Shown: positions 17,809 through 27,992, counted from the first letter of the stretch. The stretch is DNA of 64,000 nucleotides from Dyadobacter sp. MSC1_007 (GCF_023667495.1 NZ_JAMOZL010000001.1:714817-778816), one strand, 5' to 3'. A program made the numbers and translations. Notes: generated from the sequence alone by a model not told the origin.

Positions 17809-19044
17809 ATGCTGAAAACCTTTACCCCGATTTTGCTTTTTACATTGCTGGCGATGCCTTTGCGCGCCCAGGATACGACATCGATTACATTTTCCGAGGA
17901 AGCAATCAAGCTCGAAGATCAGCGCTTTGTCGATCGGTACGAAAATGTCTTCATGACTAAAATTCCTACAAAAAGGATATTTAAGCTCGGGTATACCGCA
18001 ACAGCTTACAAAGGAATAGGACTTACCGCCGCATTCGAATACAAAGTTTTTCCCTTCTTGTCCTTCGAAGCGGCCATTTATTCAAGGACTGCACATGAGG
18101 GCGACGGTATTTACCTGGAGCGTGTTTTCAGGCAGCTAAGCGGCCGAAATTTATTTGCAAGTGCTGGTAGTCGCTGGTACCCGAACATGACGCGCAGGAT
18201 CGCACGGCAGCAAAGTGCCAATAACTTTACGGGAAGTTATGTGTCTCTTTTATATGAAAGATCACTAGGTGCTATTCAATACGGGCATGTAAGGGACCAT
18301 TTTAGTCTGACTTACGGTTTCCAAAGCCGTTTTTTAACAAGTGGTTTTCTTGATTTTTCTTTGGGCCTGTACTATCTAAGGCCACATGTTGAGTGGTACC
18401 CGTCAAGTACACCAGCGACGATTGAGTTTCGGGTTAATAATCTCGTATTCGCGTCGCGATCATTGATTGGCCTTGCCTTTGGAGATTGGGGAAGAACCAA
18501 TATTGGGCCCTTGTGCGATGTGCTCCATTGCGACTATTTGGTCAGACAACATTTCAAAGTCAGATTGCCAGAAGTGAATATTGGTTTGCGAAACCAGTCA
18601 TTCCGTGTTGAAATCGGATATGAGAGAAAAGTTGGGAATAGTCCATTCTCATTGAATCTGAACATCCGGAATGGTACAGAGCGGTCAAAATCATACTTTG
18701 ACATTTTAACTTTACTTGGAAGAACAGAAGTACAAGCGCAACTAAGATATTATTATCTTCAGAAAAGCCAGGTTAGAACAGGGAAGGCGTCAGATAACCT
18801 CTCGGGTCTATACGTTGGAGCCCATTTCGGATACCGGTGGGACTATGAGCGTTATAACGGCCGGGAAAAATATTCAAGCCGAAGTCCAGTAGCCGGAATA
18901 TCAATAGGGTATCAGCAACGCCTGTTTCACAAATTGTACTTCGATTCAGCAGTCAGCCTTTCTGGTTTTAGCTATGTCAAAAATGTTGTAAAGGTTAGGT
19001 ATGACGAGTTAAATGCCCGGGCGGGTGTTGGCTTTGCTTTTTGA
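17809..19044 (+). CDS. Predicted outer-membrane beta-barrel protein
   Basis: The ATG at 17809 is preferred over a TTG at 17800 because it begins the signal peptide directly (MLKTFTPILLFTLLAMPLRA, then QDTTSIT). The 411-residue product is rich in alternating aromatic/polar strands (LGYTATAYKGIGLTAAFEYK, GAHFGYRWDYERYNG) and ends in GVGFAF, a typical C-terminal barrel strand. No family is recognised. It is followed by a strong hairpin that also forms part of the regulatory region of the next operon. Confidence 0.6.
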   Translation: MLKTFTPILLFTLLAMPLRAQDTTSITFSEEAIKLEDQRFVDRYENVFMTKIPTKRIFKLGYTATAYKGIGLTAAFEYKVFPFLSFEAAIYSRTAHEGDGIYLERVFRQLSGRNLFASAGSRWYPNMTRRIARQQSANNFTGSYVSLLYERSLGAIQYGHVRDHFSLTYGFQSRFLTSGFLDFSLGLYYLRPHVEWYPSSTPATIEFRVNNLVFASRSLIGLAFGDWGRTNIGPLCDVLHCDYLVRQHFKVRLPEVNIGLRNQSFRVEIGYERKVGNSPFSLNLNIRNGTERSKSYFDILTLLGRTEVQAQLRYYYLQKSQVRTGKASDNLSGLYVGAHFGYRWDYERYNGREKYSSRSPVAGISIGYQQRLFHKLYFDSAVSLSGFSYVKNVVKVRYDELNARAGVGFAF

Positions 19045-19056
19045 TATAAGAAGTCC

Positions 19057-19109
19057 GACACTGTATTTCGTAACCCGATAGCGAAATGACGAAATACAGT
19101 GTCTTTTTT
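19057..19109 (+). promoter_or_regulatory. Inverted repeat site 1: terminator and likely activator-binding site
   Basis: GACACTGTATTTCGT (19057-19071) and ACGAAATACAGTGTC (19089-19103) form a perfect 15-base stem followed by TTTTTT, so it can end the barrel-protein transcript. Its inner cores GTATTT and AAATAC are 23 bases apart. AAATAC starts 64 bases before the -24 T of the sigma-54 promoter at 19156. The same geometry recurs at four other sites, pointing to an enhancer for a sigma-54 activator. Confidence 0.7.
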
Positions 19110-19155
19110 AAAGTGATGGTTTAATGTTTTGCTTGATAATGATCATCTTACGTTT

Positions 19156-19170
19156 TGGTACGGGTATTGA
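19156..19170 (+). promoter_or_regulatory. Sigma-54 promoter (-24/-12), module A first operon
   Basis: TGGTACG-GGTA-TTGA matches the sigma-54 consensus TGGCACG-N4-TTGC at the key GG and at the G of the -12 element. It lies 32 bases before the ATG at 19202. Confidence 0.65.
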
Positions 19171-19201
19171 CTCTCCGTGAGCATCCTATCCAAAACTCAA
19201 C

Positions 19202-20068
19202 ATGATGAATCGCCAATCCCCAATGGACGATGAGACGCGCACAATGCTGCGCTCCTTATCGCAGGCCATCGCGCTGCTCCGTGAAACTGACTTTACACCT
19301 GGTTTTGCCTCCGAAGAAAATGCCTCTCTGCTACAACTACTGGGAATTCGGGCCGGAGCTGCGGAAGCCGTTACTGCAAGCGTGCCGCAACAGGTTTCCA
19401 GATGGCGCGACATTGTTTCCCAAAACGGCATTGAAGCACTGAAAAACCTGTTTTCCCAAAGCCGCGTTATTCCTTTTTCCGACTGGACCGGTGTGCACCA
19501 TGCGGCCGACCTGTGGTATGGCCTCCTGGCAGATGTAATCCGACCAATGGCGCGTAACGACTGGGAATTCATTTTCTACCTCGGCAACCCTGCCAACCGT
19601 CATTTTTTCGATGTAGACGAAATCCTGGATGTAATGGGCAGCTTTACCCGCAACGGTAATGTCACCCTCGCGCTGGACGAAAGGGAAGCGTGGGGAGTGT
19701 GGTCGGTGCTGTTCGGAGGGAAAGACCTTCCGGAGTTTGGCATGCAGGATCCCGATGCCAAAGGACGATACCGGGCTCTGTTTCAAACGTTGGATATCCG
19801 CCGCCTTATTATCTATTCCGAAACCCATGCGGCGCTGGTCATGCAGAATACCTATTTCGAGATCGCCCGGCCTCCTGTTCCTGCGGATATGCACCATGAA
19901 CACGAGCGCGACAATTTCATCGAAGGCTACGCATTAGGACTGAAAACTGGCATGGAACCGGCACAATGCCTCATACTGGGTATTGCCACGGCGGGCTCGA
20001 TCTCCGGTGCACAACCAGCGAAAGCGGCGGTAAGGGACTTTTTGTCCGGGTGGCTGAATGGCATTTAA
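19202..20068 (+). CDS. Unknown protein, member A of a paralogous pair in the sigma-54 modules
   Basis: A 288-residue soluble protein with no signal peptide or membrane span. It is clearly related to the product of 27993-29015: shared stretches include FxDWxxxxxASDLW, LLxDxIRPxxxxxxEFIFYLG, VTxALDExEA, and the end NFIEGYALGL / HFIEGFCMGL. I recognise no catalytic motif. It is the first gene after a sigma-54 promoter and precedes a GAF-AAA+ activator by 91 bases. A role in signal sensing or in modulating that activator is inferred from this repeated pairing only. Starts at 19202 and 19205 are equally possible. Confidence 0.75.
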   Translation: MMNRQSPMDDETRTMLRSLSQAIALLRETDFTPGFASEENASLLQLLGIRAGAAEAVTASVPQQVSRWRDIVSQNGIEALKNLFSQSRVIPFSDWTGVHHAADLWYGLLADVIRPMARNDWEFIFYLGNPANRHFFDVDEILDVMGSFTRNGNVTLALDEREAWGVWSVLFGGKDLPEFGMQDPDAKGRYRALFQTLDIRRLIIYSETHAALVMQNTYFEIARPPVPADMHHEHERDNFIEGYALGLKTGMEPAQCLILGIATAGSISGAQPAKAAVRDFLSGWLNGI

Positions 20069-20159
20069 ACTTTTGCACGTCTACTTTTATTAAATTCAGC
20101 TACTGTTACGCGGCACGGCACTTTCGCCGCGAACGGACAGTTCAACGACCACATCAACG

Positions 20160-22814
20160 ATGAAAGATACTATTCAAAATGGGGATGACCTGCAGGCGGT
20201 GTTGCCAAAAGATCCGGAAACAAAGGAATTTCTTGAAAAACAGCGGAAGATATTGCTGGACCTGAGCGACGACATCACGCAGATCCGCGACAAGAACGAC
20301 CTGATCGTCCTGTTTTCTTCCCGCATTAAAAGTCTTTTTTATTTCAAACACACTATCGTAACGCTGATCAATCCTGAACGGACTTCGTACCGTCCTTTTT
20401 TGCTCGACCCCAAGTCGTCCCCCATTCAGAAACACCCGGTCTACGCCACGCTGGTCGATTCTGATTTTCCACTCAGCGGTCCATTTATCGAAGGGGTACT
20501 CGATGCTGGCAAGCCGGTTTTGTACTGGATGGAAGACGTAATGGACCTGCCGGGCAGCCCAACGTTCCTGCGGGTAAACTATGAGGGGGGCATCCGGGAA
20601 ATCCTGATGACGCCATTAAAAAGCAAGAATGAGATTATGGGATTCCTTCACATGTACACCGATCGCCCCGGCAGTTTTACGGAAGAATTCATCAGCATCA
20701 TAGAAGGCATCGCACCGCAGATTTCCAGCGCAGTTACCAATATTATCAAGAACGACGAGATCAGGGAGAAGGAATGGATCAATGAGATCCTGCTCGAATG
20801 CAGCATTGGTCTTGCGGCGGTCCGTACCCGGGATGAGTTCGCCGATGCCGTTCGGACTACGCTGGTCCGGTTCAACCTGGTGCGCGGGTTCGGCATACGG
20901 CGGATCAACCCTGACCGGGAAACGATGACTACCTATGTACACGACGTGGGGATCAACAACGTTTCAAACGTCGACATGACAGAACTCAAGCAAAGCCAGT
21001 TCCCTATTTTCGACGGCTTACAAAACCGCGTGCTCGACAGCAGTATACCATTGCAGGTCAATATCGATGCCGAGATCAGAAGAGGCATTACGAGCCGGTA
21101 CCTTTTCATCTGGCAGTCCATGGGGCTGAAAACGATGGTAGGAATCCCGTTGCGGAATGGCGACATAGAGTTGGGCGTGCTATGGCTCGGCATCGAGCAG
21201 GCTAACCTCTCGCTGCTTCAGGCGATCGGCTCTCAGATTTCCGTGGCGATGTCGAATGTGCTGGCGGCGGAGGAAATTATCGAACGAGAACGCGAAAAAA
21301 CCTTCCTGCTTGGTTTCAGCAATGAAATAGCACGTGTCCGTACGAAGGAAGATTTGAAGAATGCGGTTTTCAAAGTGCTGAGCCGCGTCTCGAATGTCAA
21401 GCTGGCGATGATCAACCTGATCGCTGATGATAATTTTACATTGGTGCCTTTCATGTACGACAGGACGCTTTTCGAAAACGCAACCGAACATTTCGACGGG
21501 CTGGTTGAAGCTTCCAACAGCATTCATGGACCACTTCCGGCACGGGTACTGGCTTCCGAAGATCACGTGATCCTGAAAGTTGAGGAAGAACTGAAAACCT
21601 GCCCCGACAATCCATTCGTACAGCTTTGGGCACAAACGGGACTCAAATACATGTTTGCCGCACCGCTGCGAAGCGCCCAGGCCGACCTTGGCACGCTCTG
21701 GCTGCTCACCGACAACCTGAAAAGCGAGCTCCTGCAAGGTATCTGCTCGCAGATCTCGACGGCGATTGCCAATATTCAGGCCAATGAAAAAATCCTGGCT
21801 TACAAAAGAATGCTCGAAATGGAGAACAGCCAGCTGAAAGAGCAGATCAAACGGACGTACAACTTTAACGAAATCGTAGGCAGCGGGCCGGAAATGCAGC
21901 AGGTATACGATCTGATCAGCCTGGTTTCGGAATCGAACTCGACCGTGCTGATTACCGGCGAGACCGGCACTGGCAAGGAACTGATCGCCAGGGCGATCCA
22001 TAGCACATCGCCGCGGAAGGACAAATTGATGATTAAGATCAATTGCGCTGCATTACCGGCCAATCTCATTGAAAGCGAGTTGTTCGGGCATGAAAAAGGC
22101 GCGTTTACCGGCGCTGTGGAACGCCGCATCGGGAAATTTGAACTGGCCGATAACAGCACGCTTTTCCTTGACGAAATCGGTGAAATGCCGCTCGAAGCGC
22201 AAGTGAAACTGCTGCGCGTCTTGCAGGAAAAAGAACTGGAAAGAATTGGCGGAAAAACGACCATTAAAGTGAATGTCCGCATTATTGCCGCCACCAACCG
22301 CAATCTGGACGAGGAAGTAAAAGCCGGCCGGTTCCGCTCCGACCTCTATTATCGCCTTAACGTATTCCCCATCCATCTGCCGTCGCTGCGCGACCGTCGC
22401 GACGACATTGCCCCGCTCGCAAATTTGTTTGTGGACCGTTACAGCAGGGCAACCGGAAGGAAGGTCAAGAAAATTTCACCCAAAGTATTGCATGAGCTCA
22501 CCAGCTACCCCTGGCCAGGGAACGTCCGCGAGCTGGAACACCTGATAGAAAGAAGCGTGCTGCTCTCGACCGATCCCATGATACGGGAAGTTTACCTGCC
22601 CAATAAAAACACAAACCTGGAAGCAAGGTCCGGTGCTATGGCTGGTACGCTGGAAGACGTGGAGCGTGTTCACATTATCGAGACCATTAAACGGTGCGGT
22701 GGCAAGCTGGCAGGCCGCGGCGGTGCTGCCGAATACCTGGGAATGCCCGCTACAACCCTGCATTCAAAAATCAAGAAGCTGGGCATTACCAAGCGCCAGT
22801 ACCTGGCAGAATGA
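20160..22814 (+). CDS. Sigma-54-dependent activator, three GAF domains-AAA+-Fis (module A)
   Basis: An 884-residue bacterial enhancer-binding protein. Three GAF-like sensor units are visible: about 28-195, 205-370 and 375-545. A coiled linker ([20 protein letters not shown]) leads to the AAA+ domain (about 568-800). This has Walker A GETGTGKE (about 600), [15 protein letters not shown] containing the GAFTGA loop that contacts sigma-54, Walker [12 protein letters not shown] and an arginine-finger region [15 protein letters not shown]. The C-terminus is a Fis-type HTH with recognition helix [12 protein letters not shown]. No receiver domain is present, so it probably senses a ligand or redox state via GAF. 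Its HTH is nearly identical to that of the module B activator. Confidence 0.95.
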   Translation: MKDTIQNGDDLQAVLPKDPETKEFLEKQRKILLDLSDDITQIRDKNDLIVLFSSRIKSLFYFKHTIVTLINPERTSYRPFLLDPKSSPIQKHPVYATLVDSDFPLSGPFIEGVLDAGKPVLYWMEDVMDLPGSPTFLRVNYEGGIREILMTPLKSKNEIMGFLHMYTDRPGSFTEEFISIIEGIAPQISSAVTNIIKNDEIREKEWINEILLECSIGLAAVRTRDEFADAVRTTLVRFNLVRGFGIRRINPDRETMTTYVHDVGINNVSNVDMTELKQSQFPIFDGLQNRVLDSSIPLQVNIDAEIRRGITSRYLFIWQSMGLKTMVGIPLRNGDIELGVLWLGIEQANLSLLQAIGSQISVAMSNVLAAEEIIEREREKTFLLGFSNEIARVRTKEDLKNAVFKVLSRVSNVKLAMINLIADDNFTLVPFMYDRTLFENATEHFDGLVEASNSIHGPLPARVLASEDHVILKVEEELKTCPDNPFVQLWAQTGLKYMFAAPLRSAQADLGTLWLLTDNLKSELLQGICSQISTAIANIQANEKILAYKRMLEMENSQLKEQIKRTYNFNEIVGSGPEMQQVYDLISLVSESNSTVLITGETGTGKELIARAIHSTSPRKDKLMIKINCAALPANLIESELFGHEKGAFTGAVERRIGKFELADNSTLFLDEIGEMPLEAQVKLLRVLQEKELERIGGKTTIKVNVRIIAATNRNLDEEVKAGRFRSDLYYRLNVFPIHLPSLRDRRDDIAPLANLFVDRYSRATGRKVKKISPKVLHELTSYPWPGNVRELEHLIERSVLLSTDPMIREVYLPNKNTNLEARSGAMAGTLEDVERVHIIETIKRCGGKLAGRGGAAEYLGMPATTLHSKIKKLGITKRQYLAE

Positions 22815-22828
22815 TCTGTTCAAAACGA

Positions 22829-22880
22829 ATCGCGCGATATTTAAAGCCATGCTATGTCATTAGACGAAATATCGCGTGAT
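22829..22880. promoter_or_regulatory. Inverted repeat site 2, likely activator-binding site
   Basis: ATCGCGCGATATTT and AAATATCGCGTGAT are inverted arms with one mismatch and a 24-base spacer. No T-run follows. The proximal core AAATAT begins at 22867, exactly 65 bases before the -24 T of the sigma-54 promoter at 22932. Confidence 0.7.
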
Positions 22881-22931
22881 TTTCACTATCATTAAATACA
22901 TAAAATTCTCATTATTAGTATTTTAATAGTT

Positions 22932-22946
22932 TGGCACGGCGATTGA
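22932..22946 (+). promoter_or_regulatory. Sigma-54 promoter (-24/-12), module A effector operon
   Basis: TGGCACG-GCGA-TTGA is a strong match to TGGCACG-N4-TTGC. It lies 40 bases before the NmrA-like start codon. The genes at 22986-25253 run in the same direction with no other obvious promoter. Confidence 0.75.
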
Positions 22947-22985
22947 TCCTTATGAAGTGTTTTGAAACCAAAATCTTTAACACTC

Positions 22986-23735
22986 ATGAAAATCGTTGTA
23001 ATCGGCGGAAGCGGCCTTATCGGCTCCAAAGTCGTCAATAATCTTACCAACCTTGGCCACGAAGTGATCGCAGGCTCACCGGCAACGGGCATCAACACCA
23101 TCACGGGTGAAGGCCTTGCAGAAGCTCTGAAGGGGGCCGATATTGTGATCGATGTGGCTAACTCGCCTTCGTTTGAAGACCAGGCGGTGCTCGATTTTTT
23201 TACTACCTCGGGCACTAACCTGCTGGCCGCAGAAAAGGAAGCAGGCGTGAAACATCACATCGCATTGTCGGTGGTAGGTACGCAGCTATTGTCGGAGAGC
23301 GGGTATTTCCGGGGCAAAATTGCGCAGGAAAAGCTCATCCGCGAATCGGGTATGCCTTACACGATCATCCATTCCACACAGTTTTTTGAGTTTCTGGGAG
23401 GCATTGCCCAGTCGGCCACGCAGGGACAGATCGTAAGGCTGTCGGCAGCCTATGTGCAACCCATTTCGTCCGACGACGTGGCTTCCGCTGTAACAGAAGT
23501 GGCACTCGATGCGCCGCATAACGGTGTGATCGAGATCGCCGGACCGGAACGTTTCCGGCTTGCAGAGCTGGTCCAGAAGTTCCTCAACCTCAAAGGCGAT
23601 ACCCGCTCGGTGGTTACCGACAGCCAGGCCCGCTATTATGGCGCGCTGCTTTCGGACGTGGTACTGCTGCCTGCTGGCGATGCGCGCATTGGCTCCGTGA
23701 ATTTCGCCGACTGGTTTAAAGCGAACAACGTATAA
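22986..23735 (+). CDS. NmrA-like NAD(P)-binding oxidoreductase (module A)
   Basis: The ATG at 22986 starts directly at the Rossmann strand MKIVVIGGSGLIGSKVVNNL. The GGxGxxG motif indicates NAD(P) binding. The 249-residue product is an atypical short-chain dehydrogenase of the NmrA type; GVKHHIALSVVG (about 86-97) follows the usual pattern, but the classical YxxxK pair is not evident. A close paralogue is encoded at 32427-33170 in module B, also just downstream of a sigma-54 promoter. Substrate unknown; redox sensing or reduction of a quinone-like compound are possibilities for this family. Confidence 0.85.
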   Translation: MKIVVIGGSGLIGSKVVNNLTNLGHEVIAGSPATGINTITGEGLAEALKGADIVIDVANSPSFEDQAVLDFFTTSGTNLLAAEKEAGVKHHIALSVVGTQLLSESGYFRGKIAQEKLIRESGMPYTIIHSTQFFEFLGGIAQSATQGQIVRLSAAYVQPISSDDVASAVTEVALDAPHNGVIEIAGPERFRLAELVQKFLNLKGDTRSVVTDSQARYYGALLSDVVLLPAGDARIGSVNFADWFKANNV

Positions 23736-23792
23736 TAAACACAGTCAGCGTTTCTTTTTTAAATCAATTTCTAAACCAAAACAACTACGGCT

Positions 23793-23966
23793 ATGAACCT
23801 GTTTATGCAAATGGTGAGCAACCACAGCAATGACGACTATAAACACGAAGTGGAGATCCTTTCGACAGAGGTCCACCACCATGAAGACCATACGTTCGAA
23901 GGAAGCGAATTCATGGACGATGCGCTCAGAATGCACGAGCAACCGCTGGAAGACGACGAGTTATGA
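23793..23966 (+). CDS. 57-residue acidic, His-rich small protein
   Basis: An ATG at 23793 opens 57 codons beginning MNLFMQMVSNHSND and including EVHHHEDHTFEG. The composition is acidic with seven histidines and no hydrophobic signal. Its TGA (23964-23966) overlaps the ATG of the pirin gene (ATGA), a classic sign of translational coupling, and it lies 57 bases after the NmrA-like gene. The clustered His and acidic residues could bind metal. I know no family for it. Confidence 0.6.
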   Translation: MNLFMQMVSNHSNDDYKHEVEILSTEVHHHEDHTFEGSEFMDDALRMHEQPLEDDEL

Positions 23967-24841
23967 AGCATTTAGAGGTATCCAAAGTATTTCAAACCGT
24001 TAGTACGGGCGACCGGCAGTTTACTGCCAGGAAAGTGCGCTCGATCCATTTCAACGGACTTCTGGACCCATTGATCGGTTTCGACCATTTCGAGTTGACG
24101 ACCGATGTTTTCGGCCCGCACCCGCACGCAGGCATGTCGGCAGTGAGCTATCTTTTTGAAGATTCCGGACATTACCGCAATCTCGATTCGTCCGGGACCG
24201 ACATCGTGATCACTCCCGGCAGCCTGATGTGGACCTGGGCGGGACGCGGCATCGTTCATACAGAATTTCCGATGCCCGAAGGAGCCCGCGTGCATGGTAT
24301 TCAGCTATTCGTCAACGCGGCTGCGAGCCGGAAACAGGAGCTTCCGCAGGCGTTGTTTATCGACAGCCGCGACATCCCCGTGGTGAGCCGCGACGGAGCG
24401 ACGGTAAAAGTGGTTACCGGGCATACGGAAGCTGCCAGCAACCCCACGGAAACGCCCGACCGGCTGACATTCCTTGATATCACCATTGAAACCGGGCAAT
24501 CATTCCGGCATGAACTGCCGACGGGGTGGACCGCGACCATTTACCTCATGTCCGGAAAGGCAGTTTTCGCCAATGACCATAAATCCTGGACTATCGCGAC
24601 GGGCCAGGTACTGGCCGCGGGCCGCTCCGACCGGCCGGAAACGCTTCTGCTAACCGCTGTTTCCGACACCCGGATCATCCTGCTAAGCGGTAAGCCCCTC
24701 GGCGAACCGATCTTCTCCGCGGGTGCCATGGCCATGGGTTCCCAGGAGGAGCTGGGCAAGGCCATTTCAGATTTTGAAGAAGGCCGAATGGGTTTTATCC
24801 GCATTGAAGGGGATATCAGAACAATCGTTCTAGCCACCTAG
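23963..24841 (+). CDS. Pirin-family protein
   Basis: A 292-residue bicupin. The N-terminal cupin has the pirin metal site: GPHPHAGM (two His, about 53-55) and RGIVHTEFP (His and Glu, about 96-100). GMSAVSYLFEDSGHYRNLDS follows the usual pirin pattern (compare [22 protein letters not shown]). Pirins are iron proteins; some oxidise quercetin and others act as redox-dependent regulators. It is translationally coupled to the small His-rich protein upstream and belongs to the sigma-54-driven operon. Confidence 0.9.
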   Translation: MKHLEVSKVFQTVSTGDRQFTARKVRSIHFNGLLDPLIGFDHFELTTDVFGPHPHAGMSAVSYLFEDSGHYRNLDSSGTDIVITPGSLMWTWAGRGIVHTEFPMPEGARVHGIQLFVNAAASRKQELPQALFIDSRDIPVVSRDGATVKVVTGHTEAASNPTETPDRLTFLDITIETGQSFRHELPTGWTATIYLMSGKAVFANDHKSWTIATGQVLAAGRSDRPETLLLTAVSDTRIILLSGKPLGEPIFSAGAMAMGSQEELGKAISDFEEGRMGFIRIEGDIRTIVLAT

Positions 24842-24902
24842 GCAGACCTTACCGCACACTATTTTTTTCAATTTTTATCTAACCAATTAAATTTTTAAAA
24901 CA

Positions 24903-25253
24903 ATGAATGATTTCCTGATTGCAATCCACAGAGACATTACCAGCTCAGATCCGATACCTACCGCTGCACAGATGCAAGCTGCTATCAAACCCTACCAGGA
25001 TTGGGTAGCCGGTGTCGGTGCGAAAGGTCGCCTGGTGGCACCTCCCAAAAGGTGGGACATGGACGGCCGTGTGATCAAAAAAGGTAATGATATTTCCAAA
25101 GGCCCGTTTGTAGAAAACAAGCAGTCCATCGGCGGACTATTCCTGATCCAGGCCGAGAGCTACGACGAGGCTGTCGAGATCGCGAGCGGCTGCCCCATTA
25201 TCGAATTCGGCGCATCGGTAGAAGTGCGAATGGCAATACCGCCGGTGCAATAA
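24903..25253 (+). CDS. YCII-domain protein (module A)
   Basis: A 116-residue protein of the YCII/DGPF type: FLIAIHRDI at the start, PYQDWVAGVGAKGRLVAPPKRW, then the typical end GGLFLIQAESYDEAVEIASGCP and EVRMAIPPVQ. The family has a dimeric ferredoxin-like fold with no settled enzymatic role. A shorter paralogue (25329-25646) lies convergent to it in module B. It is the last gene of the module A operon and is followed by a strong hairpin. Confidence 0.85.
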   Translation: MNDFLIAIHRDITSSDPIPTAAQMQAAIKPYQDWVAGVGAKGRLVAPPKRWDMDGRVIKKGNDISKGPFVENKQSIGGLFLIQAESYDEAVEIASGCPIIEFGASVEVRMAIPPVQ

Positions 25254-25266
25254 CTCCAGCGTACTC

Positions 25267-25311
25267 TTGAAACACGAACGCCCCGTATAATGCGGGGCGT
25301 TCGTGTTTCAA
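25267..25311. terminator. Bidirectional hairpin between convergent YCII genes
   Basis: TTGAAACACGAACGCCCCG and CGGGGCGTTCGTGTTTCAA are exact 19-base inverted arms with a 7-base loop. There is no T-run, but the stem is very stable and sits between two converging operons. Confidence 0.75.
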
Positions 25312-25328
25312 GAAGTTTGGGAAAAGGG

Positions 25329-25646
25329 TCATTTACCTTGCAGGACCTCCACAAATCCGCCAAGGAGCAGTATCGGGCAATCCTTGGCAATTTCAATCGC
25401 CTCAGTATAGTTGCTGGCTTCAACGAAAATCAATCCTTCTACCGTGACACTACCTTCGACGCTTTCCTCCCTGCTGACCGTAACGCCTTGCGCATCCCAC
25501 CGTTGAACGGGCCTTGCCAGTCGCTGGCGGGCGGCAAGGCTCAGGTACCAGTCCTGCCAATGCTTACGATACATGAGCAAATCCTCCTCTTCCAGCTGCG
25601 AAACAGCGTTTTGATGATCCCTTCTAAAAACCAGTACGAACTCCAT
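25329..25646 (-). CDS. YCII-domain protein (module B)
   Basis: A 105-residue YCII-like protein: MEFVLVFRRD at the start, HWQDWYLSLAARQRLARPVQRW, and GLIFVEASNYTEAIEIAKDC near the end. It is homologous to the 24903-25253 product but more divergent in the middle. It has its own sigma-54 promoter 39 bases upstream and an inverted repeat at the standard distance. It is therefore probably transcribed independently of the activator gene that ends upstream of it. Confidence 0.85.
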   Translation of the reverse strand: MEFVLVFRRDHQNAVSQLEEEDLLMYRKHWQDWYLSLAARQRLARPVQRWDAQGVTVSREESVEGSVTVEGLIFVEASNYTEAIEIAKDCPILLLGGFVEVLQGK

Positions 25647-25684
25647 TGTTTTTTGTGTAAACTAAGTGGTCAGAGCACAAGGCA

Positions 25685-25699
25685 GCAAGCGCTATGCCA
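25685..25699 (-). promoter_or_regulatory. Sigma-54 promoter (-24/-12) for the module B YCII gene
   Basis: The minus strand reads TGGCATA-GCGC-TTGC, with both the GG and GC dinucleotides of the sigma-54 consensus, 39 bases before the ATG at 25646. Confidence 0.75.
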
Positions 25700-25750
25700 G
25701 ACATGCAATCCTCTATTTACAAGGATGTTACCAATTCGTCACAATGTAAT

Positions 25751-25802
25751 TTGCCACGGTATTTAGCCATTTGACGACGACAAAGGCGAAATACCGTGGC
25801 AA
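25751..25802. promoter_or_regulatory. Inverted repeat site 3, likely activator-binding site
   Basis: TTGCCACGGTATTT and AAATACCGTGGCAA are perfect 14-base arms with a 24-base spacer. On the minus strand the proximal core starts at 25764, 65 bases before the -24 T at 25699. It also follows the module B activator gene and may act as a terminator, though no T-run is seen. Confidence 0.7.
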
Positions 25803-25814
25803 GTTCTCTTCGTT

Positions 25815-27896
25815 TCAGAAGTAGTCTGCCTTACTGATTTTTAGTTTTTTGATTTTGGAATGAAGCGTGGTTGCGGGAATATCGAGAAACTCTGCGGCGC
25901 CGTCAAGGCCTGAAATTTTGCCCTGAAATTGCCTTAAAACCTCAATAATATAAGCGCGCTCCACCTCCGAAAGCGTCTGGGTCGACAGCACCGGCGGTGC
26001 CTTATCTTCCGGTTGTTGCCGCGGCAAATGAATTTCGTGGATCACGACGTCGTTACTCAGCAGCACGCTGCGTTCGATGAGGTGTTCCAGCTCCCGGACG
26101 TTGCCGGGCCAGGAATATGCCTTCAATTCCTGAATGACTTTCGGCGTGAAGCCCGAAACCTTCCGGCCGGAATTCTTACTATACCGGTCCACAAAAAAAT
26201 TCGCCAGCGGAATGATATCGTCTGGCCGGTTGCGAAGCGGCGGGAGCAAAATAGGGAATACATTGAGACGGTAATAAAGATCAGAGCGGAAGCGGCCCGC
26301 CCTTACTTCTTCTTCCAGATTTCGGTTGGTAGCGGCTATAATGCGGACGTCCACTTTAATAGTCGTTTTTCCACCGATCCTTTCCAGCTCCTTTTCCTGC
26401 AACACCCGCAGCAGCTTCACCTGCGCTTCCAAGGGCATTTCACCGATCTCGTCAAGAAATAATGTGCTCTGGTGTGCCAGCTCGAACTTGCCGATGCGCC
26501 GCTCCACTGCGCCCGTAAATGCGCCTCTTTCATGCCCAAACAATTCACTTTCAATAAGATTGGCCGGCAATGCAGCACAGTTGACCTTGATCATCAGCTT
26601 GCTTTTACGCGGCGACGCATTGTGAATAGCACGCGCGATGAGTTCCTTGCCGGTGCCTGTCTCCCCAAGGAGCAACACCGTCGAGGACGAGTCCGCGACG
26701 AGGGACATTAAATGGTACACTTCCTGCATTTCGGGGCCGCTGCCTACGATCTCCGAAAAGTTGTAGATCGTCCGGATCTGTTCTTTCAGCTGGTCGTTTT
26801 CGAGTTCGAGTAGCTGTTTGTAGGCCAATATTTTTTCATTGCCCCGGATATTCGAAATGGCGATGGAAATTTGCGCACAAAGACCTTTGAGCACATTCAG
26901 GTTAAGCTCGTCGGAGAGGAAAAACATCGTCCCGACATTTTGCTGGCCGACCCGCAGGGCCGACGCATACACATTTTTTAAACCGAGGCGTTTCCAGAAA
27001 GTGATATAAGCCGGGCTGTTACCTTTCCGCTCCTCCGCCTCGATATCGATAACAATGGGCTCGTTGCTCTCAAGTACCTGCGCAAAGAAATATTCGTCCA
27101 CTGTGGCCGTGCGGTTCGTGAGCTGATCGAACAGATCCATTACATTGGCAAACAGCGAGATGTCCCACAAATACGGGGTCAGGGTCTTACCATCATCCTC
27201 GATAATACGGATCATCGCGAGTCGGGTACTTAGCAAATGTTGCAAAGCTTCGGAAATGGCCGCTTCAAGGTCCGCTTTCGTCCGGACGGCGGCGATATTC
27301 TGACTGAAATTCAGCAGAAAAGACTTTTCGCTCTCCCGTTTCAGAATATCCTCATTGGCAGTAATATTGCTGGCAGCTGTGGACAACTGACTGGAAATAC
27401 GCTCGATAATATGCACCGCACAGTCATCGAAAGTACCCGTTTCGTCGGAAAAGAGGATAAGGCTGTGCCTGCGGGTATCTTCTCCGGGAAGCGCTTTGAT
27501 CATCATCTCCCGCGCGCCAGCTGCGTAATGCAGTTTGAACCAGACCGGCGCGTGTTCAACATCAAAGTTTCGTAAATCGAACAAAACCGGCCCGTCGGAA
27601 CTAGCCGCGACGTCGTAAATGCCGTCTGCCACGGGGTAAGGCGTGCTGATTGCTTCGTTATAAGCATCGTAATCCCTCGATTTGGAGTCGGGATCCGTCA
27701 GAAACGCATTATAGGTCTGATGCGCGTCGTCGAGGATGGTCATGACGCAAGCGGTGAAGTTAATGACCTTTCGCAAGCCCGAATTGATGACGTGCAACAG
27801 GTCTTTCCGGTTACGGACTTTCACCATCCTGTTGCTCAGTTCGAGCAGGACTTCATTGATCCGCTCCCTCTCGGCAAGTTGTTCGTTTCCAAGCAT
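25815..27896 (-). CDS. Sigma-54-dependent activator, two GAF domains-AAA+-Fis (module B)
   Basis: A 693-residue homologue of the module A activator with one GAF unit fewer (GAF about 10-165 and 175-345). The AAA+ domain has GETGTGKE (about 407), [26 protein letters not shown] and [15 protein letters not shown], so the sigma-54 contact loop is intact. The Fis-type C-terminus shares [12 protein letters not shown] with module A, so both should bind the same DNA sites. It is the last gene of the minus-strand operon that starts from the sigma-54 promoter at 32071. This suggests positive feedback on its own synthesis. Confidence 0.95.
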   Translation of the reverse strand: MLGNEQLAERERINEVLLELSNRMVKVRNRKDLLHVINSGLRKVINFTACVMTILDDAHQTYNAFLTDPDSKSRDYDAYNEAISTPYPVADGIYDVAASSDGPVLFDLRNFDVEHAPVWFKLHYAAGAREMMIKALPGEDTRRHSLILFSDETGTFDDCAVHIIERISSQLSTAASNITANEDILKRESEKSFLLNFSQNIAAVRTKADLEAAISEALQHLLSTRLAMIRIIEDDGKTLTPYLWDISLFANVMDLFDQLTNRTATVDEYFFAQVLESNEPIVIDIEAEERKGNSPAYITFWKRLGLKNVYASALRVGQQNVGTMFFLSDELNLNVLKGLCAQISIAISNIRGNEKILAYKQLLELENDQLKEQIRTIYNFSEIVGSGPEMQEVYHLMSLVADSSSTVLLLGETGTGKELIARAIHNASPRKSKLMIKVNCAALPANLIESELFGHERGAFTGAVERRIGKFELAHQSTLFLDEIGEMPLEAQVKLLRVLQEKELERIGGKTTIKVDVRIIAATNRNLEEEVRAGRFRSDLYYRLNVFPILLPPLRNRPDDIIPLANFFVDRYSKNSGRKVSGFTPKVIQELKAYSWPGNVRELEHLIERSVLLSNDVVIHEIHLPRQQPEDKAPPVLSTQTLSEVERAYIIEVLRQFQGKISGLDGAAEFLDIPATTLHSKIKKLKISKADYF

Positions 27897-27992
27897 AGTA
27901 CTTTGCCTATCAACAAGTCCTGTATCCTGTTCTCCTCATCCGCACATCGCAAACCTGTTACTGTGGAATATTTTTTCCGATGATTGATGGTA

